This document shows positions 46,201-53,515 of a DNA stretch of 64,000 nucleotides, piece by piece. A model generated the notes under the pieces. That model did not search any database. It was not told the origin of the DNA and saw nothing but the letters and a program-made list of their open reading frames with translations. Position 1 is the first letter of the stretch. Each line of letters opens with the position of its first letter. Origin of the DNA: Agelas oroides (lineage: Eukaryota; Porifera; Demospongiae; Agelasida; Agelasidae); contig OX422202.1 of NCBI GenBank assembly GCA_949130485.1, positions 2,471,872-2,535,871 on the forward strand, written 5' to 3'. The position numbers were made by a program, and so were the translations under genes.

Positions 46201-48445
46201 ATTCTACCATGGCTCTACTTCATTCTACCATGGCTCTATTTCATTCCACATGACCCTACTACACTCTAAAATGGCTCTACTCCATTCTACCATGGCTCTA
46301 CTATTTTGTACCATCGCTCTACTTCATTCTACCATGGCTCTACTTCATTCTACATGACTCTACTACACACTACCATGGCTCTACTTCATTCTACCATGGC
46401 TCTACAATATCTCTACTGCATTCTACCATGGCTCTACTTCATTCTACAATGGCTCTACTTCATTCTACATGACTCTACTATACACTACCATGGCTCTACT
46501 CCATTCTACATGGCTCTACTACACACTACCATGGCTCTTCTCCATTTTACCATGGCTCTACTATATTCTACCATGGCTCTACTTCATTCTGCCATGGCTG
46601 TACTTCATTCTACCATGACTCTTCTTCATTCTATATGAATCTACTACACTCTACCATGGCGCTAGTCCATTCTACTATGGCTCTACTTCATTCTAACATG
46701 GCTCTACTTCATTCTACTATGGCTCTACTTCATTCTACCATGGCTGTACTTCATTCTACCATGGCTCTACTTCATTCTACCATGACTCTACTTCATTCTA
46801 CCTTGGCTCTACTTCATTCTATATGACTCTAATACCCACTACCATGGCTCTACTCCATTCTACCATGGCTCTACTTCATTATACCATGACTCTACATCAT
46901 TCTACCATGGCTCTACTATATTCTACCATGGCTCCACTTCATTCTACCATGACTCTACTTCATTCTACCATGGCTCTACTTCAGTCTACATGACACTACT
47001 ACACACTACCATGGCTTTACTCCATTCTACCATGGCTCTACTTCATTCTACCATGGCTCTACTTCAATGTACTATGGCTCTACTTCATTCTACATGACTC
47101 TACTACACACTTCAATGGCTCTACTCCATTCTTCCATGGCTCTACTTCATTCTGCCATGGCTCTACTTCATTCTAGCATGGCTCTACTTCATTCTAGCAT
47201 GGCTCTACTTCATTCTAGCATGGCTCTACTTCATTCTACATGACTCTACTACACACTACCATGGCTCTACTCCATTCTACCATAGCTCTACTTCATTCTA
47301 CCATGGCTCTACTTCATTCGACCATGGCTTTACTTCATTCTACCATGGCTCTACTTCATTCTACATGACTCTACTACACACTATCATGGCTCTACTCCAT
47401 TCTACAATGTCTCTACTATATTCTACCATGGCTCTACTTCATTCTACCATGGCTCTACTTCATTCTACCATGGCTCTACTTCATTCTATCATGGCTCTAC
47501 TTCATTCTATATGACTCTACTACATACTACCATGGCTCTACTCCATTCTACCATGGCTCTACTATATTCTACGATCTCTCTACTTCATTCTACCATGGCT
47601 CTACTTCATTCTACCATGGCTCTACTTCATTCTACCATGACTGTACTTCATTCTACCATGCCTCTACTTCGTTCTCTATGACTCTACTACACACTACCAT
47701 GGCTCTACTCCAATCTACCATGGCTCTACTTCATTCTACTATAGCTGTACTTCATTCTACCATGGCTCTACTTCATTCTACCATGGTTCTACTTCATTCT
47801 ACATGACTCTACTTCACATTACCATGGCTCTACTCCATTCCTACATGGCTCTACTTCATTCTATACCATGGCTCTACATCATTCTACCATGGCTCTACTT
47901 CATTCTACCATGGCTCTATTTCATTCCACATGACCCTACTACACTCTACCATGGCTCTACTCCATTCTACCATGGCTCTACTATTTTCTACCATGGCTCT
48001 ACTTCATTCTACCATGGCTCTATTTCATTCTACATGACACTACTACACACTACCATGGCTTTACTCCATTCTACCATGGCTCTACTTCATTCTACCATGG
48101 CTCTACTTCAATGTACTATGGCTCTACTTCATTCTACATGACTCTACTACACACTTCAATGGCTCTACTCCATTCTTCCATGGCTCTACTTCATTCTGCC
48201 ATGGCTCTACTTCATTCTAGCATGGCTCTACTTCATTCTAGCATGGCTCTACTTCATTCTACATGACTCTACTACACACTACCATGGCTCTACTCCATTC
48301 TACCATAGCTCTACTTCATTCTACCATGGCTCTACTTCATTCGACCATGGCTTTACTTCATTCTACCATGGCTCTACTTCATTCTACATGACTCTTCTAC
48401 ACACTACCATGGCTCTACTCCATTCTACAATGTCTCTACTATATT

Positions 48446-48449
48446 CTAC
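48446..48449 (+). other. Target-site duplication, left copy (CTAC)
   Basis: CTAC immediately precedes the left LTR and is repeated after the right LTR. Joining the flanks through one CTAC gives a normal array stretch identical to the one around 47413-47440, which confirms a 4-bp duplication. Confidence 0.92.
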
Positions 48450-48637
48450 TGTAATCGCGGTCTTTATTATGGAGATATATCTTGAACACAACTCAACAGG
48501 TACAGAGACTCAAACTCCTTACACACATATTGCACAACACCCGGGCGCCTCTGCGCCTCTATTACAAGTACAAAGACAAAGGGGCCGCATACAGGTCTTT
48601 AGCTAATCAGTCAAAGTTCAATCATTAAACTGTCACA
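48450..48637 (-). repeat. 3' LTR (left)
   Basis: 188-bp long terminal repeat; in element sense it starts TGTGACAG and ends GATTACA. It is identical to the right LTR except at 48454 (A here, T at 53328, plus strand). The boundary is fixed because the sequence inside it (AAGCCC) and the sequence beyond the other copy (CTACC) diverge immediately. It carries AATAAA near its 3' end, which would serve as the polyadenylation signal of the element transcript. Confidence 0.97.
48463..48468 (-). promoter_or_regulatory. AATAAA polyadenylation signal in 3' LTR
   Basis: The plus strand reads TTTATT, that is AATAAA in element sense, 13 bases before the LTR end. Cleavage would fall in the last bases of the LTR or in the array. 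The same hexamer in the 5' LTR is at 53337-53342. Confidence 0.7.
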
Positions 48638-48640
48638 AAG

Positions 48641-48650
48641 CCCCCCTCTC
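48641..48650 (-). other. Polypurine tract
   Basis: Element-sense GAGAGGGGGG, followed by CTT and then the 3' LTR. It would prime plus-strand DNA synthesis after RNase H cleavage. It lies 21 bases after the pol stop codon, so pol ends almost at the LTR and no room remains for env. Confidence 0.88.
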
Positions 48651-48671
48651 ACGGAAGAATACGTCCCGTAT

Positions 48672-51600
48672 TCAATGGGAAATGTAGTCTGCCAAATAGG
48701 CAGGAGGTCGTCGAGTGCGACTTGGGTAGCGAGGTGTGGGCGGGGTGGCTGGCATGTCATCATGAAGATCAACAAGTTCCGTATTCGTCCCTGGACTACC
48801 ATCATCAGATGGCCTCGGTGCACTCTGTGTGGGTGCTAGGACCTCCTTATCGAATCGTGTGTCTGGTGGACACAACTTCAACCGATTAAAATGGACCACC
48901 AGGCGCTGCCAGCGGGCTGTCGTGTTCTGGACACGATATGTTTCGTCCGACAATTTGGACACCACTCGAAAGGGCCCACTCCAAGGCCGGTGCAGTTTTT
49001 TGGACCGGCCTCTTGGGACCGCTGGGCAATGAAGCCAGACAAGGTCTCCTTTCTCAAAAGGTTTTCCATGTACCTTTCGGTCATATATATCCTTCTGTCG
49101 ATCCAGAGCGCGACCCATCTTGTCACGAACGCACTCATAGGCAGATTCAAGATTGTTGCGGAGTCCGGAGGCATATTCAGACACTGTCACTGGTTCAGGC
49201 CCTGGAGATCCATACATGATGTCGATAGGCATTCTGGCTTGCCTCCCGAACATCAGGTAAAATGGAGTGTATCCGGTGGTGGGATGGACGCTGGTGTTAT
49301 ATGCCATGCACAATCTTCTCAGGTGGTCTTCCCATTGAAATGGTCGTTCCGCAACCGCAGTAGCCAACATAGAGAGGAGTGTTCGGTTGCACCTCTCCAC
49401 TAGTCCGTCCGATTGGGGGTGATAGGGTGTCGTCCGGGACTTCCTCACTGCCAGTAGCTTGCAGATATCGGTGATCACAGCTGACTCAAAATTTCGACCC
49501 TGGTCTGAATGGAGTTGCTCAGGTGGGGAGAACCGGAAAAAGAACTCGTCAGTGAGTTTTTTAGCCACTGTGATAGCCTCCTGGTTTGGGATTGCGTAAG
49601 CCTCAGTCCATCGTGTGAAATAATCTGCAACCACCAGGATGTAGCTGTTGCCAGCCTCTGATTCTGGGAGTGGTCCTAGAATGTCCATAGCCACTATTTG
49701 CATTGGGTATCCTGTTTTCACACTGGATAACGGTGCCCTTGATTTTGGTGCCGGGTTCTTGCGGGTGGCACATGCTGCACAACAACGACACCAGTTTCGG
49801 ACATCATCATGGTATCCTGGCCAGTAAAAGCGTTCCTGTACTCGAGCCAGGGTCTTCTCAACTCCTAAATGACCACCCAGCGAACCTTCATGAAGATCAG
49901 TTAGCACCTCTTCCCGTAGTCGCCTGGGGACTAACACCTGGATAACTGCACTCCTTCCATCTGTGGCTTCAAATTGACGACAGAGTACTCCATCACATAT
50001 CCTCAACTGATCCCAGATCTGCAGGAGTCGGCGGTTGGATCTGCTCACACACTTTCCGTCTAGACTTGGCTTTTGATCTGCTTCCTTTCCTCTGAGGATC
50101 ATGCCCAGGGAGGGGTCGGCCAACTGCTCCTCTCGAATGCTGAGCACACCAGGAATCTGAGATACCTTCATGGTAGTGACTGAGATCTGAGAAGCAGGTA
50201 TAGGGGGAAAATGGCTGTCTCTGCCACACTGCTGACATGGCCGTCGGGACAAAGCATCTGCGTTTGTATGCTTCCTGCCTTTTCGGTGGACAATCTCAAA
50301 ATCAAGTTCTTGCAGCTGTTCTAGCCACCGTGCCAACTGACCTTCTGGCTCACGAAAATTCTGCAGCCAGGTGAGAGATCCATGGTCAGTGCGGAGGAGG
50401 AAGCATTGTCCCACAAGGTAGGGACGGAAATGCCGGGTAAAAGTAACCACAGCCAGTAGCTCTCGCCGGGTCACACAGTACCGCCTCTCTGCTTTGCTCA
50501 ATAATCTGCTTCCATACGCAATGGCTCGTTCCCGACCTTCCCTATCCACTTGAGACAGCACTGCTCCCATGCCGATATCACTAGCATCGGTGTCCAAAAT
50601 GAACTGCTGACTAAAGTCTGGGTGAGCAAGAATTGGGGCTGATGTCAGTCGTTGTCGCAGCTCTTGGAATGCAGCTTGGCACTCAACTGTCCAGTTGAAG
50701 GGCGCAGTCTTTTCTGTCAACCGATGCAATGGCTTGGCAATTTCAGCAAAATCTCGAATGAACCGCCGGTAATAGCTTGCAAAGCCAAGAAAGCTCTGCG
50801 TCTCCTTGGTTGAGGTGGGAACAGGCCAGGTGGCAACCTTTCTAACTTTATCTGGGTCAGCCATTACTCCCTCTCGAGAAACAACATGTCCGAGATATTT
50901 CACTGATGACTGAAAGAAGATGCACTTGGATGGCTTGAGCTTGAGGCCTGCCTCCCGTAGACGCTGGAGAACTTCCTGCAAATTCCTGAGATGTTCCTGG
51001 AAGGACTTGCCTACAATGATGACATCATCAATGTACACGAGGCAACGTGACCATTGGAGTCCAGCCAGAACAAGGTCCATCAACCTTTGAAAGGTCGCGG
51101 GTGCATTGCACAGACCGAATGGCATCACCCGGAACTGAAACAAGCCCTCTGTTGTGCAAAATGCTGTTTTCTCCCGATCAGTTTCCTCAACCTCCACTTG
51201 CCAATAGCCGCTCAGTAGATCAAGTGTGCTGAACCATTGGGAGCCTGCCAAAGTATCCAGGGTTGCATCGATCCGTGGTAGTGGGTAGGCATCTTTGCGG
51301 GTAATGCTGTTCACCTTTCGGTAATCCACACAAAACCGCATCGTACCGTCTTTCTTGCGCACAAGTACTATAGGAGAGGCCCAGGGGCTGATTGACCTCT
51401 CCACCACTCCCTTCTCCAGCATCTCTCCAATCAGTTGTCGAACATTGTCTCTTCGTTGAGGGGGAAGGCGGCGAACAGGCTGTCGAATGGGTACAGCATT
51501 TCCTGTATCAATGCAGTGTCTTAGCCGGCTGGTCCGTCCATAATCAGTGGTGGAGCTTGCAAACACATCTGCATAGGAACATAGAAGGTCTTGAAACCTC

Positions 51601-52475
51601 TCTCTCTCTTCTGAGCTCAGGTCAGATCCAGCTTCCTCTGCTAAGGTGGACAACAACTCCCACTTTTGCTCGTCAACGTGCGGCTCATAGTCCTTTGCTA
51701 TGGTCTGGATCCTCTCAATTGGGACCTCAGCTTGCTCCAGGGTTGCAATTTCCATTCCTGCATAAACGATGACAGGCTCGGATCGGGCATTGAGGAGACG
51801 GACAGGCACCCGATTGGACACAACCCGCACAAGTGCTCGAGCTACAGATGCAGGTGGGCGCTTCCTGGTAGACTCTTCCAACAACCATGTCCCCTGGACT
51901 CCTGACTCGTCAACACTGGCCATCAACTCAACTTCACACCGAGGTTGTATCTCCAGTTTTTCAACAGCTCGCACAGCAATCCGGCTAGTTACTCCTGGAA
52001 GGGGTGAGGGGGCCTGCAAGGGTAGAGAGATTCCTTGGCTAGCCAGGTGGATTTGTTGGTTGGGCAAATCAATATGGGCCTGATGCTCCCTCAGGAAATC
52101 CAGGCCCAATATAGCCTCTGCAGTGAGTGGACTCACCACAATAATGTCGGTGGATAAGCTGTGTCCCTTCAGGCGCAGGTCAACGGTTGCACAGCCATGA
52201 ATTTTTAGTGGCGAGCCATCCACCCCAACTAACTGCACTGCTGAGTATGTCTGCAAACTTAGCTGGTTGCCTGCATTCACACGTTCCCAGGTATCTTTCC
52301 GCAGCAGTGTTGCAGCTGCTCCCGTGTCTAACAGGAAAGGTATGAACACCCCGTTGATGGTACAGGCCATCCGATAGCCACCTGCAGGGGTAATAGGGGA
52401 AACGGGTATTCTAGTGTGATGAGCCTTAATGTGTTCACCCTCGGACGCTCGGCTCTCCGCGCCGAGGGTACCTAG
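48672..52475 (-). CDS. pol: Pol polyprotein: protease, RT, RNase H, integrase
   Basis: The enzymes for reverse transcription and integration, probably made as Gag-Pol by -1 frameshifting at GGGAAAC; 1267 residues follow the shift. The frame is open upstream to an ATG at 52547, but that ATG lies inside the gag zinc knuckle and is an unlikely start. Numbering residues from it: aspartic protease L-L-D-T-G-A (D74); RT about 385-565 with F-C-V-D-Y-R-K-V-N and catalytic Y-I-D-D (505-508); RNase H about 647-765 with D654, E696, D721 and D764; integrase zinc finger H886, H893, C923, C926; integrase core D955, D1015, E1051 (D,D35E spacing); GPF module from 1191. The tail is basic and Pro-rich, with no chromodomain. 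There is no internal stop or visible frameshift. The TGA stop is 34 nt from the 3' LTR. Confidence 0.95.
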   Translation of the reverse strand, partial: LGTLGAESRASEGEHIKAHHTRIPVSPITPAGGYRMACTINGVFIPFLLDTGAAATLLRKDTWERVNAGNQLSLQTYSAVQLVGVDGSPLKIHGCATVDLRLKGHSLSTDIIVVSPLTAEAILGLDFLREHQAHIDLPNQQIHLASQGISLPLQAPSPLPGVTSRIAVRAVEKLEIQPRCEVELMASVDESGVQGTWLLEESTRKRPPASVARALVRVVSNRVPVRLLNARSEPVIVYAGMEIATLEQAEVPIERIQTIAKDYEPHVDEQKWELLSTLAEEAGSDLSSEERERFQDLLCSYADVFASSTTDYGRTSRLRHCIDTGNAVPIRQPVRRLPPQRRDNVRQLIGEMLEKGVVERSISPWASPIVLVRKKDGTMRFCVDYRKVNSITRKDAYPLPRIDATLDTLAGSQWFSTLDLLSGYWQVEVEETDREKTAFCTTEGLFQFRVMPFGLCNAPATFQRLMDLVLAGLQWSRCLVYIDDVIIVGKSFQEHLRNLQEVLQRLREAGLKLKPSKCIFFQSSVKYLGHVVSREGVMADPDKVRKVATWPVPTSTKETQSFLGFASYYRRFIRDFAEIAKPLHRLTEKTAPFNWTVECQAAFQELRQRLTSAPILAHPDFSQQFILDTDASDIGMGAVLSQVDREGRERAIAYGSRLLSKAERRYCVTRRELLAVVTFTRHFRPYLVGQCFLLRTDHGSLTWLQNFREPEGQLARWLEQLQELDFEIVHRKGRKHTNADALSRRPCQQCGRDSHFPPIPASQISVTTMKVSQIPGVLSIREEQLADPSLGMILRGKEADQKPSLDGKCVSRSNRRLLQIWDQLRICDGVLCRQFEATDGRSAVIQVLVPRRLREEVLTDLHEGSLGGHLGVEKTLARVQERFYWPGYHDDVRNWCRCCAACATRKNPAPKSRAPLSSVKTGYPMQIVAMDILGPLPESEAGNSYILVVADYFTRWTEAYAIPNQEAITVAKKLTDEFFFRFSPPEQLHSDQGRNFESAVITDICKLLAVRKSRTTPYHPQSDGLVERCNRTLLSMLATAVAERPFQWEDHLRRLCMAYNTSVHPTTGYTPFYLMFGRQARMPIDIMYGSPGPEPVTVSEYASGLRNNLESAYECVRDKMGRALDRQKDIYDRKVHGKPFEKGDLVWLHCPAVPRGRSKKLHRPWSGPFRVVSKLSDETYRVQNTTARWQRLVVHFNRLKLCPPDTRFDKEVLAPTQSAPRPSDDGSPGTNTELVDLHDDMPATPPTPRYPSRTRRPPAYLADYISH
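52421..52469 (-). promoter_or_regulatory. Frameshift-stimulating stem, possible pseudoknot
   Basis: Five bases after the slippery heptamer, ACCCTCGG (52469-52462) can pair perfectly with CCGAGGGT (52444-52437), enclosing 17 nt. The stem can be extended by CGC/GCG across a bulged U. Loop bases GAGCC (52455-52451) can alternatively pair with GGCTC (52425-52421) downstream, giving a pseudoknot-like fold. Position and stability are as expected for a -1 frameshift stimulator. The pairing is seen directly; its function is inferred. Confidence 0.78.
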
Positions 52476-53278
52476 TTTCCCTGCGAGGAGGGACGGTTCC
52501 GGCGACAGTCTCTCGCAAAGTGCCCGGGCACACCACAGTTCCAACATGCCCCGCTAGCTGCTCGGGATCTGCTAGCCCGCGAAACTCTTCTGGCGGAGTA
52601 ACTGGCCCCCAGTTGCTGCATCCTCGGACCTGCTTGCTGCTCAAGCTTCTCCACTCGCTCGACAAGTCGCTCGATCAGACTGGCGAGCTTCGCCGTGGTA
52701 TCGGAGACAGGAGCGATTGTGGCCAGTTCTGTTGACTCGTCCTCCGGCTCGCACATCGCCACTGGCACTCTGGACGACGCTGGCAAATAGGTCTCCATTT
52801 CTATGGTCGCGGTCACGGCTTCATCAAGTGTCTTAGGCCGCCTCTGCTTCACACCAAACGCGATTTGAGGCTGTTCCAACTGTTGGAGGTAAGTCTGTAG
52901 TGCGAGCTGCTCCTTCGCCTCCTCGGATAGATCGGGGAAACCCTTGTCCGCTAGCATCTTCAAATCATCGGCGAACTCCGCCCAGCCCTCCGCTCTCTTC
53001 TTCCTCCGAGTTTGGAACTCAGCTTGATAGCGAGTCTGCCTACTCTGTGGTTCGAACCTCTCGTCGAGCGCCTTAACAGTATCGGAGAAAGACGCTCCAG
53101 TGTCCACCCGTTGGACCGCTCGTTGTGCACGCCCCGTCAGGCGAACCCGCAGCCACTGGAGTTTCTGCGCGTCGTTCCACCCGTTCACCTGGGCGACGTT
53201 CCCAAAATGGTACTTCCACTCGGTCCACGATCCTTCCCCGTTGAACGGGTCGGGGAGCACAATCGGTTTAGTTGCCAT
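52472..53278 (-). CDS. gag: Gag polyprotein (268 aa)
   Basis: Structural protein that would form the cytoplasmic retrotransposon particle and package its RNA. The ATG at 53278 (GTGATGG context) is the first in frame; an upstream GTG codon is not needed. The leader from the 5' LTR is only 45 nt and includes the primer-binding site. Residues 8-60 contain the L-P-D-P-F-N-G-E-G-S-W and W-L-R-V-R-L-T-G-R-A motifs typical of Ty3/gypsy gag N-termini. Residues 199-216 form a short heptad-like, probably coiled segment. A basic, Ser/Arg-rich stretch (228-242) precedes one CCHC zinc knuckle (C245, C248, H253, C258; CX2CX4HX4C), which would bind RNA. The stop TAG (52472-52474) directly follows a slippery heptamer, and the gag frame overlaps the open pol frame. 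The length is compact, with no recognisable separate matrix domain. Confidence 0.94.
   Translation of the reverse strand: MATKPIVLPDPFNGEGSWTEWKYHFGNVAQVNGWNDAQKLQWLRVRLTGRAQRAVQRVDTGASFSDTVKALDERFEPQSRQTRYQAEFQTRRKKRAEGWAEFADDLKMLADKGFPDLSEEAKEQLALQTYLQQLEQPQIAFGVKQRRPKTLDEAVTATIEMETYLPASSRVPVAMCEPEDESTELATIAPVSDTTAKLASLIERLVERVEKLEQQAGPRMQQLGASYSARRVSRASRSRAASGACWNCGVPGHFARDCRRNRPSSQGN
52475..52481 (-). promoter_or_regulatory. -1 frameshift slippery site GGGAAAC
   Basis: In the gag frame the codons read CAG GGA AAC TAG, so the heptamer G GGA AAC sits exactly in the X XXY YYZ register with the stop as next codon. After slippage by -1 the next codon is CTA and translation continues in the pol frame. 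GGGAAAC is used by several retroviruses at such junctions. Gag and pol are offset by -1 as required. Confidence 0.92.
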
Positions 53279-53297
53279 CACTGTCGATCGATGTTGC

Positions 53298-53322
53298 GGT
53301 TTGGATCCTACCGACTACGCCA
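53298..53322 (-). other. Primer-binding site, tRNA-Ser
   Basis: In element sense the sequence begins TGGCGTAGTCGG, one base (C) after the 5' LTR. It is complementary to the 3' end of eukaryotic tRNA-Ser (acceptor CGACTACG plus CCA). The first 12 bases pair perfectly. Over about 25 bases I count three mismatches to the human-type tRNA-Ser T-arm, from memory. tRNA-Ser priming is known for the Drosophila 17.6/297 group of gypsy elements. Confidence 0.85.
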
Positions 53323-53323
53323 G

Positions 53324-53511
53324 TGTATTCGCGGTCTTTATTATGGAGATATATCTTGAACACAACTCAACAGGTACAGAGACTCAAACTCCTTACACAC
53401 ATATTGCACAACACCCGGGCGCCTCTGCGCCTCTATTACAAGTACAAAGACAAAGGGGCCGCATACAGGTCTTTAGCTAATCAGTCAAAGTTCAATCATT
53501 AAACTGTCACA
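53324..53511 (-). repeat. 5' LTR (right)
   Basis: 188-bp long terminal repeat that should contain the element promoter; in element sense it runs TGTGACAG to GAATACA. One base differs from the left LTR. No convincing TATA box is visible in a promoter-like position. The short palindrome AGATATATCT lies only a few bases before AATAAA, too close to the LTR end to be a likely core promoter, so the promoter may be TATA-less. Confidence 0.97.
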
Positions 53512-53515
53512 CTAC
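53512..53515 (+). other. Target-site duplication, right copy (CTAC)
   Basis: CTAC directly follows the right LTR end (TGTCACA) and continues into CATGG, the next array unit. It matches the left copy. Confidence 0.92.

Larger units (their letters stand above)
1..48449 (+). repeat. 21-bp satellite array, left arm
   Basis: Uninterrupted tandem array of a 21-bp unit consisting of CATGGCTCTAC followed by TTCATTCTAC. By eye no stretch lacks the repeat. The consensus composition is 7 C, 8 T, 4 A and 2 G, so the plus strand is about 71% pyrimidine and G-poor. Most units differ from consensus by 0-3 substitutions, and the same variants recur in the same order, which shows that whole blocks were duplicated. 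Unit-length variants are 20 bp (phase marker), 23 bp (TATACC or GTACC junction) and 32 bp (an extra half-unit). Plus-strand open frames of 60-412 codons occur throughout because 21 is divisible by three and no frame of the unit has a stop. I treat none of them as genes. The array runs off the left edge, so its true length is unknown. Confidence 0.98.
33780..48449 (+). repeat. Array block with marker CACATTACC, higher-order repeats of 1.0-3.6 kb
   Basis: The junction CTTCACATTACCATGG followed by CATTCTTACATGG occurs near 34554, 38117, 41761, 44006, 46128 and 47803, and again right of the retrotransposon at 53892 and near 56075. Successive spacings range from about 1.0 kb (after removing the element) to 3.6 kb, so block length varies by deletion or unequal exchange. 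The interval ends at the retrotransposon target duplication. No gene is visible. Confidence 0.75.
48450..53511 (-). mobile_element. Complete Ty3/gypsy LTR retrotransposon, minus strand
   Basis: A 5062-bp element with two 188-bp LTRs (TG...CA ends), a tRNA-Ser primer-binding site, gag, pol in the order protease, RT, RNase H, integrase, and a polypurine tract. This domain order and the absence of a chromodomain and of env point to a non-chromoviral metavirus-type Ty3/gypsy element. It is flanked by CTAC on both sides. Reading frames are intact and the LTRs differ at one base, so the insertion is recent and may be autonomous. Its composition is close to half GC and has no similarity to the surrounding repeat. 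I cannot assign it to a named family from memory. Confidence 0.97.

Noticed and set aside
1-48449. CRISPR array
   Set aside because: Units are contiguous with no unique spacers, and the retrotransposon and genome context are eukaryotic.
48473-48482. AGATATATCT as a TATA box of the LTR
   Set aside because: In element sense it sits just before AATAAA and about 20 bases from the LTR end, too late for a promoter that must start transcription upstream of the polyadenylation signal.
48638-48671. An env gene or third open frame after pol
   Set aside because: Only 34 bases separate the pol stop from the 3' LTR, and they hold the polypurine tract.
48829-52083. Plus-strand open frames inside the element (up to 170 codons)
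   Set aside because: They are shadows opposite the pol frame, with no recognisable domain and no start context.
52545-52547. ATG at 52547 as the true start of pol
   Set aside because: It lies inside the gag zinc-knuckle codons in another frame. The slippery site and downstream stem explain pol expression better, and nothing upstream suggests a separate pol mRNA.
53324-53511. Link between the 188-bp LTR and the 188-bp higher-order repeat
   Set aside because: The sequences are unrelated; the equal lengths appear to be coincidence.
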